A stretch of 64,000 bases of DNA from Denitratisoma oestradiolicum (GTDB taxonomy: Bacteria > Pseudomonadota > Gammaproteobacteria > Burkholderiales > Rhodocyclaceae), in the NCBI RefSeq assembly GCF_902813185.1, contig NZ_LR778301.1, positions 2,728,001-2,792,000 of the forward strand, read 5' to 3'. Shown piece by piece: positions 8,931 through 24,777 of the stretch. Positions within the stretch are counted from its first letter, which is position 1. Each line of letters opens with the position of its first letter. The notes below the pieces were generated by a model that saw only the letters and a list, made by a program, of their open reading frames with translations, searched no databases and was not told the DNA's origin. A program made the translations under genes and the position numbers.

Positions 8931-10748
8931 CTATTCCACCGTCACGCTCTTGGCCAGATTGCGCGGCTTGTCCACGTCCGTCCCCTTGACCAGGGCCGCA
9001 TGGTAGGCCAGCAACTGCAGCGGTATTACATGCAATACGGGTGAGAGCAGGCCGTAATGCTCGGGCAGGCGCATGATGTGCAGGCCCGGCTCCTCGCTCA
9101 CGGCGGAGTCCTGATCGGCGAAGACGTACAGTTCGCCACCGCGACTCTTCACTTCCTGAAGGTTCGATTTCAGCTTTTCCAGCAAGGCGTCGTTGGGGGC
9201 CACGGCAACCACCGGCATCTCCTTGTCCACCAGGGCCAGAGGACCGTGCTTGAGTTCGCCGGCCGGGTAGGCCTCGGCGTGGATATAGGAAATCTCCTTG
9301 AGCTTGAGCGCACCTTCCAGGGCGATCGGGTAATGATGACCCCGCCCCAGGAACAGGGCATGCTGCTTGTCGGCGAAACGGCGGGCCCATACGGCGATGC
9401 CGGGTTCCAGCTCCAGTACTTTCTGCACCGCCACCGGCAGATGGCGCAGGGCCGCCAGATGCCGCGCCTCCTCCTCGCCCGTGATCCAGTCCTGCTGGCT
9501 GGCCAGGGTCAGGGCCAGGAGCGCCAGGGCCGCCAGTTGGGTGGTGAAGGCCTTGGTGGAGGCCACCCCGATCTCGGGACCGGCCCGGGTCAGGAACTTC
9601 AGCGCCGCCTCGCGGATCAGGGCCGACTCCGCCACATTGCAGATGGCCAGGGTCCGGTTCATGCCCAGGTGGCGGGCATGCTTGAGGGCTGCCAGAGTAT
9701 CGGCCGTCTCACCGGACTGGGAGATGGCCACCACCAGGGTGTCCGGATCGGGCACCGATTCGCGATAGCGATACTCGCTGGCCACCTCGACGGTGCAGGG
9801 CAATTCGGCCAGGGACTCGATCCAGTAACGGGCTACCAGACCGGCGTGGTAACTGGTGCCGCAGGCCAGGATCAGCACCCGGGTCACACCGTCCAGCAGT
9901 TCCGGCGCTGCGCTGCCGAACAGATGGGGCGACAGGCGCTGGGCCGTGCCGATCATCTCCAGGGTGTTGGCTAGGGCCTGAGGCTGCTCGAAAATTTCCT
10001 TCTGCATGTAATGACGGTACTGGCCCAGTTCAACGGCATCCACCGAGAGCTGGCTTTCCACTACGGCCCGATCCACGGGGGCACCATTCCATCCCAGTAC
10101 CCGCCATCCATCACGGCGAATCTCGGCCACATCGCCATCTTCCAGGTAGACCATGGAGCGGGTGACCTGAAGCAGGGCCGAAGCATCGGAGGCGGCGTAA
10201 TTCCCGGCACTGCCGATGCCCAGCAGCAAGGGTGCGCCATGGCGCGCCACCACCACCCGTTCATCCCCCTCCTTCAACACCGCGATGGCATAGGCGCCGA
10301 TCAGCCGGGTGCTGGCAAGGCGCACCGCCTGGAGCAGATCCGGCTCGCGCTTCAGGGTGTGCTCGATCAGGTGGGCGATGGCCTCGGTGTCGGTGTCGGA
10401 ACTGAAGACATAGCCCAGGCCCGACAACTCACTCTTGATCTCGGCAAAATTCTCGATGATGCCGTTATGCACCAGGGCCAGGCCGCCGGAGACGTGAGGG
10501 TGGGCATTGCGCTCCGAAGGCACGCCATGGGTGGCCCAGCGGGTATGGGCGATGCCCTGGCAGGCCTCGACGCCCTCTGCCTGGAGGGCCAGCTCGGCCA
10601 CCCGGCCGACACTGCGCAGACGCTGCAGATCAGGATTGAGCACCGCCAAGCCGGCAGAGTCGTAGCCCCGGTATTCGAGCTTGCGCAGCCCCTCGATCAG
10701 GATGGGAACCACATTACCCGCGGCGACGGCCGCAACGATGCCGCACAT
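8931..10748 (-). CDS. glmS: Glutamine--fructose-6-phosphate aminotransferase
   Basis: A 605-aa enzyme making glucosamine 6-phosphate, the entry to UDP-GlcNAc. It begins [11 protein letters not shown], so Cys2 becomes the N-terminal nucleophile of the glutaminase domain (about 1-240). Two SIS sugar-isomerase domains follow, with [21 protein letters not shown] and [19 protein letters not shown]; the C terminus [12 protein letters not shown] is invariant in GlmS. It starts 2 nt after the glmU stop, so both steps are one operon. No glmS ribozyme is expected or seen. Confidence 0.97.
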   Translation of the reverse strand: MCGIVAAVAAGNVVPILIEGLRKLEYRGYDSAGLAVLNPDLQRLRSVGRVAELALQAEGVEACQGIAHTRWATHGVPSERNAHPHVSGGLALVHNGIIENFAEIKSELSGLGYVFSSDTDTEAIAHLIEHTLKREPDLLQAVRLASTRLIGAYAIAVLKEGDERVVVARHGAPLLLGIGSAGNYAASDASALLQVTRSMVYLEDGDVAEIRRDGWRVLGWNGAPVDRAVVESQLSVDAVELGQYRHYMQKEIFEQPQALANTLEMIGTAQRLSPHLFGSAAPELLDGVTRVLILACGTSYHAGLVARYWIESLAELPCTVEVASEYRYRESVPDPDTLVVAISQSGETADTLAALKHARHLGMNRTLAICNVAESALIREAALKFLTRAGPEIGVASTKAFTTQLAALALLALTLASQQDWITGEEEARHLAALRHLPVAVQKVLELEPGIAVWARRFADKQHALFLGRGHHYPIALEGALKLKEISYIHAEAYPAGELKHGPLALVDKEMPVVAVAPNDALLEKLKSNLQEVKSRGGELYVFADQDSAVSEEPGLHIMRLPEHYGLLSPVLHVIPLQLLAYHAALVKGTDVDKPRNLAKSVTVE

Positions 10749-10750
10749 GT

Positions 10751-12133
10751 TCAGTCCTTGCGTTGTTTCACTGGCCGCTTCCAGCCGGTGATGGAAATCT
10801 GCTTCGCCCGGGACACGGTCAGGGTATCCGGCGGGGCATCCTTGGTCAGGGTGGTGCCGGCCCCCAGGGTGGCGCCCCGCCCCACGGTGACGGGGGCCAC
10901 CAGTTGCGTGTCGGAGCCGATGAAGGCGTCGTCCTCGATGACGGTACGGAACTTGTTGGCGCCGTCGTAATTGCAGGTGATGGTGCCGGCGCCAATGTTT
11001 ACTCGCTGGCCCACGGTGGCATCGCCCACATAGGCCAGATGGTTGGCCTTGGAATGATCGGCGATGGTGCTGTTCTTCACCTCGACGAAATTGCCGATAT
11101 GCACGTCCTGTCCCAGTTCGGCGCCAGGCCGCAGACGGGCGTAGGGGCCGATGGCATTGGCCGGCCCGACCCTTGCGTCCTCCAGATGACAGAAGGCCTG
11201 GATGCGGCTACCGGCACCCACGGTGACGTTCTTCAATACGCAATGGGGACCGATCACCACGCCATCTCCCAGCTCGACCCGGCCTTCGAAGACGCAGCCC
11301 ACGTCGATGCTCACGTCCCGCCCGCAGATCAGCTCACCGCGCACGTCGATGCGACTGGGATCGGCCAGGGTGACGCCCTCCTCCAGCAGCCGACCGGCGA
11401 GATTGCACTGATGGACCCGTTCCAGTTGCGCCAGTTGGGACTTGCTATTCACGCCCTGCACCTCCCAGGCCGCGTCGGGCCGGGCGGTATGCACCGCCAT
11501 GCCCTCCGCGACGGCGAGGGCCACGATGTCGGTCAGGTAGTACTCGCCCTGGGCGTTGCGGTTGCCCAGACCCGGCAACCAGCGTTGCAGAGCAGTGGTG
11601 GGAGCCACCAGGATTCCGGTATTCACTTCCCGGATGGCCCGCTCCGCATCGTCGGCATCCTTTTCCTCGACGATACGCGTCACCTGGCCATTGACCCGCA
11701 CGATACGACCATAACCTTGGGGATCGTCCAGTTCCACAGTAAGCAGGGCCAGGGCATCCATTGCGGCGGCGGCAATCAGCCGTGCCAGGGTCTCGGCACG
11801 GATCAGAGGCACATCGCCATAGAGCACCAGGGTGGGCCGCTGGGAATTCAGTTGCGGCAACGCCTGAAGCACCGCATGGCCGGTGCCGTGCTGGGGCTCC
11901 TGCAGCGCCCAGCTCAGATCGGCCGCCGCCAGTGCCCGGGGCACGGCATCGCCGCCATGGCCATAGACCACGCTGATGGGCGCCGCTCCCAGACTGCGGG
12001 CGGTATCGAGCACATGGGCCAGCATGGGTCGCCCGGCGATGGGATGCAGCACCTTGGGCAGGTCGGAGCGCATGCGCTTGCCCTGACCCGCGGCAAGCAC
12101 GACAACATTGATGGGGTTGGCAATGAATGACAT
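10751..12133 (-). CDS. glmU: Bifunctional GlmU: N-acetylglucosamine-1-phosphate uridyltransferase / glucosamine-1-phosphate acetyltransferase
   Basis: A 460-aa protein. The N-terminal nucleotidyltransferase carries [19 protein letters not shown], a variant of the G-x-G-T-R-M-x-S-x-x-P-K signature, and [11 protein letters not shown]. The C-terminal half is a left-handed beta-helix of hexapeptide repeats ending in the acetyl-CoA site (NLAYVGDA-like [25 protein letters not shown]). It makes UDP-GlcNAc for peptidoglycan and LPS and is followed directly by glmS. A TAGAAT -10-like element lies upstream (complement of about 12164-12172), within the spacer after gltD. Confidence 0.97.
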   Translation of the reverse strand: MSFIANPINVVVLAAGQGKRMRSDLPKVLHPIAGRPMLAHVLDTARSLGAAPISVVYGHGGDAVPRALAAADLSWALQEPQHGTGHAVLQALPQLNSQRPTLVLYGDVPLIRAETLARLIAAAAMDALALLTVELDDPQGYGRIVRVNGQVTRIVEEKDADDAERAIREVNTGILVAPTTALQRWLPGLGNRNAQGEYYLTDIVALAVAEGMAVHTARPDAAWEVQGVNSKSQLAQLERVHQCNLAGRLLEEGVTLADPSRIDVRGELICGRDVSIDVGCVFEGRVELGDGVVIGPHCVLKNVTVGAGSRIQAFCHLEDARVGPANAIGPYARLRPGAELGQDVHIGNFVEVKNSTIADHSKANHLAYVGDATVGQRVNIGAGTITCNYDGANKFRTVIEDDAFIGSDTQLVAPVTVGRGATLGAGTTLTKDAPPDTLTVSRAKQISITGWKRPVKQRKD

Positions 12134-12149
12134 GGTCTGAGCCAGAAAT

Positions 12150-12191
12150 GCGAAAGGCGCAGCGGGATTCTAGCCCGACCGCGCCTTTCGC
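12150..12191 (-). terminator. Hairpin after gltD, probable terminator
   Basis: GCGAAAGGCGC (12150-12160) pairs perfectly with GCGCCTTTCGC (12181-12191) around a 20-nt loop. It lies 22 nt beyond the gltD stop and just upstream of glmU. There is no clean U-tract on the minus strand, so termination is plausible but not certain; the same bases must also hold the glmU promoter. Confidence 0.5.
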
Positions 12192-12212
12192 GATTTTGCG
12201 ATTAATCCGGAA

Positions 12213-13676
12213 TCAACGGGGCAGCGTGGAGGACCCCATCAGGAATTCATCCACGGTACGGGCGCACTGACGCCCCTCGCGGATCGCCCAGACCACCAGG
12301 GACTGACCACGCCGCATATCGCCAGCGGCGAACACCTTGGCCACATTGGTGCTGTAGGCACGGTCGCCCTCCGTCGCCGCCTGAGCATTGCCCCGGCCGT
12401 CCTTGGTAACGCCGAAGGCGTCCAGCACACCGCCTACAGGACTGACGAAACCCATGGCCAGGAACACCAGATCAGCCTTGATCTCGAACTCGGAGCCAGG
12501 AATCTCGCTCATCTTGCCGTCCTTCCACTCCAGGCGTACGGCCTTCACCGCCTTGAGCTGGCCCTTCTCGCCGATGAACTCCTTGGTGCCGATGGACCAG
12601 TCCCGCTCACAGCCCTCTTCATGAGAGGAGGAAGTGCGCAGCTTGAGAGGCCAGTAGGGCCAGGTCAGCTCGCCATTTTCCTGCTCCGGCGGACGGGGCA
12701 GCAATTCGATCTGGGTCACGCTGGCGGCGCCATGGCGATTGGAGGTGCCTACGCAATCGGAGCCCGTATCGCCACCACCGATCACCAGCACATGCTTGCC
12801 GGCGGCACTGATGGGGTTCTTCCTGCCGCCATGAACTTCCTTGTTCTGGGGAATCAGGAACTCCAGAGCGAAATGCACGCCGGCCAGGTTACGGCCAGGA
12901 ATGGGCAGGTCCCGCGGGTGCTCGGCGCCTCCAGAGAGCACCACCGCATCGAACTGTTTCTGCAACTGCTCGGCGGTAACGATCTTCTTGCCATCGTTGC
13001 AGACCCCCTTGGGCATATCGGCCTTGGTCACCAGGGTACCAGTGACAAATTTGACGCCTTCTACTGCCATCTGAGCCATGCGCCAGTCGATCAGGCGCTT
13101 GTCCAGCTTGAAGTCGGGGATGCCGTAGCGCAGCAGGCCGCCGATGCGATCATTCTTCTCGAACACGGTGACATCATGGCCCGCCCGGGCCAGTTGCTGG
13201 GCGGCCGCCAGCCCGGCAGGACCGGAGCCGACGACGGCGACCTTCTTGCCGGTCTTGCGGGCGGCGGGCTGGGGCAGCACCCAGCCATTCTCGCCGGCCT
13301 TGTCGATAATCGCCCGCTCGATGGACTTGATGCCCACCGGAGTCTGGGGAATGTTCAGGGTGCAGGCAGCCTCGCAGGGTGCCGGGCAGATACGGCTGGT
13401 GAACTCGGGGAAGTTGTTGGTGGAATGGAGTACCTCGATGGCCTCCTGCCACTTGCCCCGATAGACCAGGTCGTTCCAGTCCGGAATGATGTTATTGACC
13501 GGGCAGCCATTGTTGCAGAAGGGAATGCCGCAATCCATGCAACGAGCACCCTGGGTCTTGGCCTTCTCATCGGAAAGGCGCAGCACGAACTCCCGGTAGT
13601 TCTTGACCCGTGCCGCCACCGGCTCGTAGGACTCGGACTGGCGCTGAAATTCGAGAAATCCAGTGGGCTTGCCCAT
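12213..13676 (-). CDS. gltD: Glutamate synthase small (beta) subunit
   Basis: A 487-aa flavoprotein that takes electrons from NADPH and passes them through FAD and iron-sulfur clusters to GltB. The N-terminal domain has the two cysteine groups [15 protein letters not shown] and CPAPCEAAC, the clusters' ligands. Then come FAD-binding [16 protein letters not shown] and NADPH-binding [11 protein letters not shown]. The ATG at 13676 has the ribosome-binding site GGAGG at the right distance. Between it and gltB lies a 98-bp inserted repeat unit (see 13677-13786), but the operon order gltB-gltD is kept. Confidence 0.97.
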   Translation of the reverse strand: MGKPTGFLEFQRQSESYEPVAARVKNYREFVLRLSDEKAKTQGARCMDCGIPFCNNGCPVNNIIPDWNDLVYRGKWQEAIEVLHSTNNFPEFTSRICPAPCEAACTLNIPQTPVGIKSIERAIIDKAGENGWVLPQPAARKTGKKVAVVGSGPAGLAAAQQLARAGHDVTVFEKNDRIGGLLRYGIPDFKLDKRLIDWRMAQMAVEGVKFVTGTLVTKADMPKGVCNDGKKIVTAEQLQKQFDAVVLSGGAEHPRDLPIPGRNLAGVHFALEFLIPQNKEVHGGRKNPISAAGKHVLVIGGGDTGSDCVGTSNRHGAASVTQIELLPRPPEQENGELTWPYWPLKLRTSSSHEEGCERDWSIGTKEFIGEKGQLKAVKAVRLEWKDGKMSEIPGSEFEIKADLVFLAMGFVSPVGGVLDAFGVTKDGRGNAQAATEGDRAYSTNVAKVFAAGDMRRGQSLVVWAIREGRQCARTVDEFLMGSSTLPR

Positions 13677-13773
13677 TATGCGGCCTCCAGCACAAAGACA
13701 GGCGCAGCCTGCTCGACGTTCCCCTCGCCCTGGATGGGAGAGGGGCTAGGGGTGAGGGTGAAGACGATGCACA

Positions 13774-13786
<13 letters not shown>
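13677..13786. repeat. Short interspersed repeat inserted between gltB and gltD, flanked by an 11-bp direct duplication
   Basis: The 11-mer ATGCGGCCTCC occurs at 13678-13688 (the gltD ribosome-binding site region) and again at 13776-13786 (the gltB 3' end), 98 bp apart. Between the copies is a purine/pyrimidine-rich unit containing CTCGCCCTGG and GGGAGAGGGG, the kind of short interspersed element whose translation reads [12 protein letters not shown] and that is scattered through many proteobacterial genomes. Both 11-mers encode ...EAA-stop, so the gltB end and gltD ribosome-binding site look duplicated by the insertion event. Confidence 0.7.
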
Positions 13787-18420
<4,634 letters not shown>

Positions 18421-18463
18421 CTCGTCTGTCCTTGAAATAAACGCTGCTGCGGGCGCAGCCGTC

Positions 18464-18495
18464 AAAAAAAGCCAGGGCGAAAGCGTCTCCCCGGC
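18464..18495 (-). terminator. Probable Rho-independent terminator after dgt
   Basis: On the minus strand GCCGGGG (18495-18489) pairs with CCCTGGC (18477-18471), including one G-U pair, and is followed by seven T residues (18470-18464). It sits in the 157-nt gap between dgt and gltB, so the aro-dgt transcript can end here and gltB would need its own promoter. Confidence 0.6.
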
Positions 18496-18577
18496 CTTTG
18501 GCAAAGAAAATTCTGGGCGGTGGAATATACCCCCGTTCGCCCTCGAACTCAAGCCGTTGCAGCGCAACAGAATGGAG

Positions 18578-19699
18578 TCATATTTCGCCGACAGCAAAAA
18601 GGCGTCGATGCTCCTTGATCGCGTAACGATCGGTCATGCCGGCGATATAGTCGGCGATGGCCCGGGGGCCATCCTCGGCAGCCATCCGCTGGTACTGGGG
18701 GGGGAGCAGTCGAAGATCGCCAATGAAGGCATCGAACAGGTCGGCGATGATACGGCGAGCCTTGTTGGTCATGCGCAGCACCTGATAATGGCGGTACAGG
18801 GCGTCCCTCAGGAAGGCCTTGAGTTGGCGATTTTCCTCGGCTACGGCCGGGGAAAATCCCACAAGAACCGGCGCCCGATGCACATCATCCAGGGTCAGGA
18901 CACCGACTTCCGCGATGCGGCGGCGGGTTTCCGCCATCAGGTCGGTCACCTGGGCACCGATCATGCGGCGTATGGTTTCATGGATCAAACGCCGGCCGGC
19001 AAGATCAGGGAATTCCAGTCGCGCTTCCTTCTGATAGCGGGAAAAGAGCGCCATATCGTCCAGTTGGGTCAGAGAGATCAGGCCCGAGCGCAATCCGTCG
19101 TCCAAATCATGGTTGTTGTAGGCAATTTCGTCGGCCAGATTGCAGATCTGGGCCTCGATCGAGGGCCGTCGATCCTCCATGAAGCGCGCGCCCAAGTCAC
19201 CCAATTGCCGGGCATGGGCCGGTGAGCAGTGTTTGAGTATGCCCTCACGGGTCTCGAACATCAGATTCAGGCCATCGAAGCCACCGTAGCGCTCCTCCAG
19301 GCGGTCCACGATGCGCAGGGACTGGAGGTTGTGTTCGAAACCGCCGTGGGGGGCCATGCATGCATTCAGTGCATCCTGACCGGCATGTCCGAAAGGCGTG
19401 TGGCCCAGATCGTGAGACAGGGAGACCGCCTCGGCCAGGTCATCGTTCAGACCCAGGGCACGGGCAATGGTGCGTGCGATCTGGGCCACCTCGATGGAAT
19501 GAGTCAGCCGGGTGCGGAACAGGTCGCCCTCGTGATTGACGAATACCTGGGTCTTGTATTCCAGGCGACGAAAGGCCGTGGAATGCACGATGCGGTCCCG
19601 GTCCCGCTGGAATTCGCTGCGAAACTTGGGAGGCGATTCCCCATGGACTCGACCCCGCGAAACTGCGTCGCTGACCGCGTAGGCGGCCAGTTCACCCAT
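18578..19699 (-). CDS. dgt: Deoxyguanosine triphosphate triphosphohydrolase-like dNTPase
   Basis: An HD-domain dNTP triphosphohydrolase of about 373 aa. The metal site is spelled by [15 protein letters not shown] (first His) and [13 protein letters not shown] (HD pair), preceded by the conserved [11 protein letters not shown]. These enzymes split dNTPs to deoxynucleoside and triphosphate. The ATG at 19699 overlaps the end of aroB by 8 nt; an alternative ATG at 19711 adds four residues. The size is that of the short dgt-like proteins, not E. coli Dgt (about 505 aa), so the substrate range is not settled. Confidence 0.93.
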   Translation of the reverse strand: MGELAAYAVSDAVSRGRVHGESPPKFRSEFQRDRDRIVHSTAFRRLEYKTQVFVNHEGDLFRTRLTHSIEVAQIARTIARALGLNDDLAEAVSLSHDLGHTPFGHAGQDALNACMAPHGGFEHNLQSLRIVDRLEERYGGFDGLNLMFETREGILKHCSPAHARQLGDLGARFMEDRRPSIEAQICNLADEIAYNNHDLDDGLRSGLISLTQLDDMALFSRYQKEARLEFPDLAGRRLIHETIRRMIGAQVTDLMAETRRRIAEVGVLTLDDVHRAPVLVGFSPAVAEENRQLKAFLRDALYRHYQVLRMTNKARRIIADLFDAFIGDLRLLPPQYQRMAAEDGPRAIADYIAGMTDRYAIKEHRRLFAVGEI

Positions 19700-20786
19700 G
19701 GCAGCAGGCATCGATGGCGGCCCGGATTTCCGCCTCGGGCACCTCGCCCCAGGTCACCGCAGTACCGATCCCCTTGGGCAGCACCAGACGCAGCCGCCCC
19801 GCCAGGACCTTCTTGTCGTGGCCCATCAGATCCAGATAGCGGGCAGCACCCAGGGCTGGACCTGATATGGGCAGTCCAGCCCGCGCCAGCAACTGCCGAA
19901 TCCGTTCCAGGTCGGTTGCGGACAGCCAGCCCAGACGGCGCGAAAGTTCAGCCGCCATGACAGTGCCGGCAGCCACCGCCTCGCCGTGAAGCCATTGACC
20001 ATAACCCAGTCCGGCCTCAATGGCATGGCCAAAGGTATGACCAAGATTGAGCAAGGCCCGACCACCATCCCTGGCGGTTTCCCGCTCGTCCCCCGCCACC
20101 ACCTCCGCCTTGTTGGCGCAGGAGCGTTCGATGGCGTAGGACAGGGCCTCCGCCTCCCGGGCCACCAGGTTATCCATGTGATCCTCCAGCCAGCGGAAGA
20201 AAGGCTCGTCACGGATGATGCCGTACTTGATGACCTCCGCCAGGCCGGCGGATAGCTCCCGCGGCGGCAGTGTGGCCAGGGTATCGGTATCGGCCAGCAC
20301 CAACCTCGGCTGCCAGAAAGCGCCGATCATGTTCTTGCCTCGGGGATGGTTGATTCCGGTCTTGCCACCGACGGAAGAATCCACCTGGGAAAGCAGTGTG
20401 GTGGGGACCTGAATGAAGGGAATGCCCCGCTGATAGGTGGCTGCGGCATAGCCGGCCAGATCACCGATGACCCCGCCCCCCAGGGCGATCAGGGTAGTGG
20501 TCCGGTCGCAGCGCTCCGCCATCAGGGTGTCGTAGATCCGTCCCAGGGTCTCGGCATTCTTGTGAAGTTCGCCATCGGGCAGGATGATGCTGACCAGTGA
20601 CACCCCCCGTTCCCGCAAGGGCGCGGCAAGCCGTTCCAGATAGAGCGGAGCGACGGTCTCGTTGCTGACAATCACCGCCCGACGGCTGTCCAGGCATGAG
20701 GAAATGGCGTCCCCGTCAGCCAGCAACCGGGGACCGATCAGGATGGAGTAGGAGCGCTCACCCAGGGCAAGCTCAAGTTTTCGCAT
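19692..20786 (-). CDS. aroB: 3-dehydroquinate synthase
   Basis: A 364-aa NAD- and zinc-dependent enzyme, second step of the shikimate pathway. Family signatures are [39 protein letters not shown], the metal ligand region GLAEVIKYG and the His pair in [11 protein letters not shown] and LHGEAVAAG. The ATG at 20786 gives normal length and overlaps the aroK 3' end by 14 nt, indicating coupled translation. It lies between aroK and dgt in the conserved pilQ-aroK-aroB order. Confidence 0.97.
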   Translation of the reverse strand: MRKLELALGERSYSILIGPRLLADGDAISSCLDSRRAVIVSNETVAPLYLERLAAPLRERGVSLVSIILPDGELHKNAETLGRIYDTLMAERCDRTTTLIALGGGVIGDLAGYAAATYQRGIPFIQVPTTLLSQVDSSVGGKTGINHPRGKNMIGAFWQPRLVLADTDTLATLPPRELSAGLAEVIKYGIIRDEPFFRWLEDHMDNLVAREAEALSYAIERSCANKAEVVAGDERETARDGGRALLNLGHTFGHAIEAGLGYGQWLHGEAVAAGTVMAAELSRRLGWLSATDLERIRQLLARAGLPISGPALGAARYLDLMGHDKKVLAGRLRLVLPKGIGTAVTWGEVPEAEIRAAIDACCHG

Positions 20787-21294
20787 GGATTTCCAATGCC
20801 TGTTGAATGCGACGCACCACCTGGATGGCCTGGGTGGCACCCACCTCCACTATCAGGTGAGCGGTTTCCCGGTACAGGGGGTCCCGCTGCTCATACAACT
20901 CCCGTAATTTTGCCAGACGGTCTTCCACCTGCAGCAGGGGACGGCTACGGTCGTGCCGGGTCCGCTCGTAAAGGGTCTCGGGCGTGGCGCAAAGATAAAC
21001 CACGACACCACGCTCCCGCAAATGCAAACGATTCTCCGAAGCCAGAATCGCGCCCCCCCCCGTGGCCAGGACCAGATCCGGCTCCTGACTCAGGGCATCG
21101 ATGACCTCCGACTCCCGGCGGCGAAAGTTCGCCTCCCCCTCGATCTCGAAAATAGTGGGAATCGTGACCCCGGTGCGGGCCTCTATTTCATGGTCGGCAT
21201 CAACGAATCTGGCCCGCAGCTTGCGGGCCAGGATTCTTCCGACCGTCGATTTGCCGGCCCCCATGAGGCCGACCAGGAATACGGGCTTCCCCAT
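20773..21294 (-). CDS. aroK: Shikimate kinase
   Basis: A 173-aa P-loop kinase with Walker [10 protein letters not shown] (residues 9-17), the shikimate-binding FVDADHEIE and GEANFRRRE, the GGG of ATGGGAIL and the lid region RPLL. It phosphorylates shikimate with ATP. The ATG at 21294 follows the pilQ stop by 11 nt, so aroK is transcribed with the pil operon and overlaps aroB downstream. Confidence 0.97.
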   Translation of the reverse strand: MGKPVFLVGLMGAGKSTVGRILARKLRARFVDADHEIEARTGVTIPTIFEIEGEANFRRRESEVIDALSQEPDLVLATGGGAILASENRLHLRERGVVVYLCATPETLYERTRHDRSRPLLQVEDRLAKLRELYEQRDPLYRETAHLIVEVGATQAIQVVRRIQQALEIHAKT

Positions 21295-21305
21295 GGAAAA
21301 CGGAT

Positions 21306-23513
21306 CTATTGCAGGGTCAGTTCTTCCGTCACGATACGCGGCGTGATGAAGATCAGCAGTTCCGCCCGATTGCGTTGCTTCAGATTCTGTTTGAACAAAT
21401 GGCCCACCACCGGCAGATCGCCCAGCAAGGGCACCTTGTCCTCGTTGTTGGTCGTGGAGTCCTCGAACACACCGCCCAGCATCAGGGTGCCACCGTTTTC
21501 CACCACCACATTGGTCTTGATTTCCCGCTTGTTGGTGGTAACCACGCCACCGGCATTGGCTGCAGGTTCCCCCTTGTTGACGTTGATCTTGAGGGAGATT
21601 TTGCCGTCCGGATTGATGCGGGGTGTCACATCCAGCTTGGTCGCCGCGTCGATACAACTGGTGGTCGGGCCATTGATGCCTCCGCTCAACTGGAAGCAGA
21701 TGTTCTGACCGGCGGTGATACTGGCCTGCCGGCCATCCTGGGTGATCACCTTCGGACTGGCCACACCTTTCAAGGCATTGTCGGTTTCACTGGCGGAGAT
21801 TTCCAGGTTGAGCAGGCGGGTCTGGTTCTTGTTGAACAGGGAGAACATCATATCTCCCGCTTGTGCACCTGCACTGGCATCGAACCCCCCACTTACGTGC
21901 ATCTGTGAGCCGGTACCATAGGTCCCTGTAATCGTTGAAGGCACTCTGGCACTCATCGGGTTTGTTCCACTTACGGCAGCGTTACCCGGAATGCGCAGGA
22001 AGTTCAGCTTGGCGCCGAGCGTCCTGCTGTAGTCATCCTTCACGCTAACGATCCGCGCCTCGATCATCACCTGGCGAACCGGACGATCCAGAATGGAAAC
22101 CCGCTCCCGAATCCGCTCCAGCTGTGCCTTGGTCTCTTCCACGAAAATGGTATTGGTCACGGAATCGTGGGAAATGGCGCCGCGGCTGGAAATCAGTGAC
22201 CGGGTCGCGCCGCTGACCGCCTGCGCCTGCCCGCCAGAACCAACTTGAGGAGGCGGCGCATTGCCCCCCCCGGGTGGCGTCGCTCCTGAGCCCCCCTGTC
22301 CCGTGCCAGTCCCCTGAGAACTGTCCGTACCGCCCATCAGGGCCTGCACTATCTCTGCTGCCGGCCGGTAGCGCACCTTGATCGACTCCTGTTCAATGGG
22401 GTCCACACTGGCCAGGGCAGCAGCCCGTTCTCGCTCATCCTTGTCATACTTGGCCAAGTCGTCGGCCTTGCCTACCATCACCACGTCACCGTAGCGGCGG
22501 AAACCCAGGCCATACATGCGGGCAATGACATCGATGGCCACATTCACGGGTGTGTTGTCCATTTTCAAACTCTGAATCTCACCCGTCACTCCGGGCATGA
22601 TCACGAAGTTGAACCCGGTGATGTCCTGGAACAGGCCGATCATCTGGCTCACGGGTACCGGCTGGGTGAAATTGAAACTAACCACCTTGCCCTGAACCTG
22701 CTTGGTATTGGCGAGGCTGGTGGGGTCCGCAGTAATACGGCGCACCTCCAGGACCACCGAGCTATCCACCTGACGCAGGTTGTAATCCCAGTCACCCCGG
22801 TTGGTCAGGATGATCTGACTGCCGGAACCACTGCGATTGGCGGTAAGCGTGACCACCGGGGTACCGAAATCCCGCACATCCAGCCGTTTCTCAAGACGTT
22901 CCGGCAGCTCCGCAGTCAGGAAGGTCAACACCAGACCTGATCCCCGCTGTTTCACATCAAGCAGGGCACCCGGCTCTGTCAGATCAAGCTTGATAATAGC
23001 CAAGTCAGAACTGGAGGCCTGAAAGTCAAGATTGTTGATGGCTGGTACCGCCCCTGGCGCTGAGGGTGGTGCCACTGCAATCCTGGGTTGGGCTGCAGCA
23101 ACTGCGGCAACCGCCCCTTCATCGGACAGGCTAATGAATAGTTGCCGCCCATCAAGACGCTGCTCATAACGGCTGGGGCGTGTCAGATTGAGCACCAGGC
23201 GGGTTCTGGACATGGCCTGCACCACGTTGATGCTGCGCAGGCTACCCACTCCAGCATCCTGGACACCAGCACCCGACGCATTCGCCGTGTCGGGAAAATC
23301 AAACGCAATACGTGAAGGATTCGAGACGGTAAACGACGATGGCACACGGTCCAATGGGTTGCGCAGAGTGACCTTGACCAGGGTCTGTCCCGACAATTGC
23401 GAGTATTCCACCCGCTCGATGGCATTGGCCGGTCCAGTTTCTGCCGCAGTAACCGACCATGCCCAAAGTGCGCACACCGCGATCGACAGGCGACGCAATA
23501 GTTTGACTGTCAT
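21306..23513 (-). CDS. pilQ: Type IV pilus outer-membrane secretin PilQ
   Basis: A 735-aa secretin with signal peptide ([25 protein letters not shown]). N-terminal AMIN domains (peptidoglycan binding) are followed by the N0/N1 domains ([26 protein letters not shown]) and the C-terminal secretin pore domain ([24 protein letters not shown]). A Gly/Pro/Gln-rich linker ([13 protein letters not shown]...) lies near residue 415. It forms the gated ring through which pili pass. The start ATG overlaps the pilP stop by 4 nt. Confidence 0.97.
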   Translation of the reverse strand: MTVKLLRRLSIAVCALWAWSVTAAETGPANAIERVEYSQLSGQTLVKVTLRNPLDRVPSSFTVSNPSRIAFDFPDTANASGAGVQDAGVGSLRSINVVQAMSRTRLVLNLTRPSRYEQRLDGRQLFISLSDEGAVAAVAAAQPRIAVAPPSAPGAVPAINNLDFQASSSDLAIIKLDLTEPGALLDVKQRGSGLVLTFLTAELPERLEKRLDVRDFGTPVVTLTANRSGSGSQIILTNRGDWDYNLRQVDSSVVLEVRRITADPTSLANTKQVQGKVVSFNFTQPVPVSQMIGLFQDITGFNFVIMPGVTGEIQSLKMDNTPVNVAIDVIARMYGLGFRRYGDVVMVGKADDLAKYDKDERERAAALASVDPIEQESIKVRYRPAAEIVQALMGGTDSSQGTGTGQGGSGATPPGGGNAPPPQVGSGGQAQAVSGATRSLISSRGAISHDSVTNTIFVEETKAQLERIRERVSILDRPVRQVMIEARIVSVKDDYSRTLGAKLNFLRIPGNAAVSGTNPMSARVPSTITGTYGTGSQMHVSGGFDASAGAQAGDMMFSLFNKNQTRLLNLEISASETDNALKGVASPKVITQDGRQASITAGQNICFQLSGGINGPTTSCIDAATKLDVTPRINPDGKISLKINVNKGEPAANAGGVVTTNKREIKTNVVVENGGTLMLGGVFEDSTTNNEDKVPLLGDLPVVGHLFKQNLKQRNRAELLIFITPRIVTEELTLQ

Positions 23514-24082
23514 TTTTTCTCTCCTTGGGATGGGGCGGCCACTCGGTTGTCTCGCTCGACCCACATGCCTTTTTCCATCACGGTTTCCTTGACCAGCACC
23601 TCGGCATCTGCATCTTGCGTGGCTGGGTGAATTGCGGTGATGCGCCCATAGCCCTGTCCAAGATAATCGCCCACCCTTACCCGATAAACGGCGTTACGGT
23701 CGGAGGCGACAACAGCCACCAGATCCTTGCCAACCCGCAAGGTACCCAACAGCCGTATGGTTTCGATGGGTACCCGCACCAGAGGATGGGCGTCCGGATT
23801 CACTCCGGCTTTAGGACCGGGTTTGCTGCTGCCTCCCATGGCGGAGTCAGATGTCAGCTTGCCAATGGAAAATGGCGAAAGGGCCTCGCCCGGCTCATAG
23901 ACAGGCACAGGCAAGGGGTTGATCTTGGGCAGTTCCGGAATCTTGGCCTTGAGATCCTTCGTACTTTCCTTCATCCAGGCCCGAATATCTTCCGGCTCCC
24001 CCGATCCACAAGCCGACAAGACGGCCGTTAATGCGAGCAGCACGGCGGGTCGCCAGCAAGACCTGCCGATACGTCTGTTCAT
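23510..24082 (-). CDS. pilP: Type IV pilus assembly lipoprotein PilP
   Basis: A 190-aa inner-membrane lipoprotein. The lipobox is LSAC after an Arg/Trp-containing signal sequence, so the mature protein begins at the cysteine of CGSGEPED. The C-terminal beta domain is marked by LLGTLRVGKDLVAVVASDRNAVYRVRVGDYLGQGYGRI. It joins PilNO to the PilQ secretin. Both ends overlap neighbours by 4 nt (ATGA). Confidence 0.95.
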   Translation of the reverse strand: MNRRIGRSCWRPAVLLALTAVLSACGSGEPEDIRAWMKESTKDLKAKIPELPKINPLPVPVYEPGEALSPFSIGKLTSDSAMGGSSKPGPKAGVNPDAHPLVRVPIETIRLLGTLRVGKDLVAVVASDRNAVYRVRVGDYLGQGYGRITAIHPATQDADAEVLVKETVMEKGMWVERDNRVAAPSQGEKK

Positions 24083-24777
24083 TTCTTGCCCCCCTTCTTG
24101 GCGGGCCCCTTCTGCTTCTTCTTCTGGGCTGCCATTTCCTCGGTATCCAGATATCGATAAGTCATGGCAACCGCATCCATGCCGATCACCCCGGACTTCA
24201 AATCGGCACTGGGTTTGAGCTTGACATTGTTCAGGGTCACGATACGGGGCAGTTTCGCGATATCCGCGGCGAAATAGGCCAGGTCGTTATAACTGCCGTT
24301 CAATTGCAGGGTGATGGGCATTTCGGCATAAAACTCCTTCCTGGCCTCATTCCCCGGCTTGAACAACTCCACCTTCAAACCCCGCGTCAACGCAGACTGA
24401 CTGATGTCAATGATCATCGCATCCATTTCGGCCTTGTTGGGCAACTGCTTCAACAACTCGCCGAAGGAACGATCGATTTCCACCAACTGTTTCTTGTACT
24501 CGTCCAGGTTGACCGCCTGTTTCTTCTTGGCCAACCAATCATCCTTGAGCGTAAGTTCCTTTTTCTGGGCAACATCCAATTCCTCAAGTTGCGAACTCCA
24601 GCCCAGAAACCACGCCAGACCCAGCATTACCACAAAGGAAACCACAAGAATCACTACCTTGGGCGCCATGGGCCACATCCCCGGATCCTTCGGATCCAGA
24701 GTCTTGAAATCCTCGATCAACTGCTGAAAATCCACCGCCGGCAAGGATATTTTTGGCACGGAAAGTTTTTTCATCAC
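24079..24777 (-). CDS. pilO: Type IV pilus inner-membrane protein PilO
   Basis: A 232-aa bitopic protein with one membrane segment (VVILVVSFVVMLGLAWFLGWS, about 44-64), a coiled-coil stretch rich in K/E, then a ferredoxin-like periplasmic domain (FYAEMPITLQLNGSYNDLAYFAADIAKLPRIV). It heterodimerises with PilN. A lysine-rich tail ends the protein. Overlaps pilN and pilP by 4 nt each. Confidence 0.95.
   Translation of the reverse strand: MMKKLSVPKISLPAVDFQQLIEDFKTLDPKDPGMWPMAPKVVILVVSFVVMLGLAWFLGWSSQLEELDVAQKKELTLKDDWLAKKKQAVNLDEYKKQLVEIDRSFGELLKQLPNKAEMDAMIIDISQSALTRGLKVELFKPGNEARKEFYAEMPITLQLNGSYNDLAYFAADIAKLPRIVTLNNVKLKPSADLKSGVIGMDAVAMTYRYLDTEEMAAQKKKQKGPAKKGGKK

Noticed and set aside
8918-8940. 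glmS ribozyme or riboswitch
   Set aside because: The glmS start is 2 nt after glmU within an operon, leaving no leader; such ribozymes belong mainly to Gram-positive bacteria.
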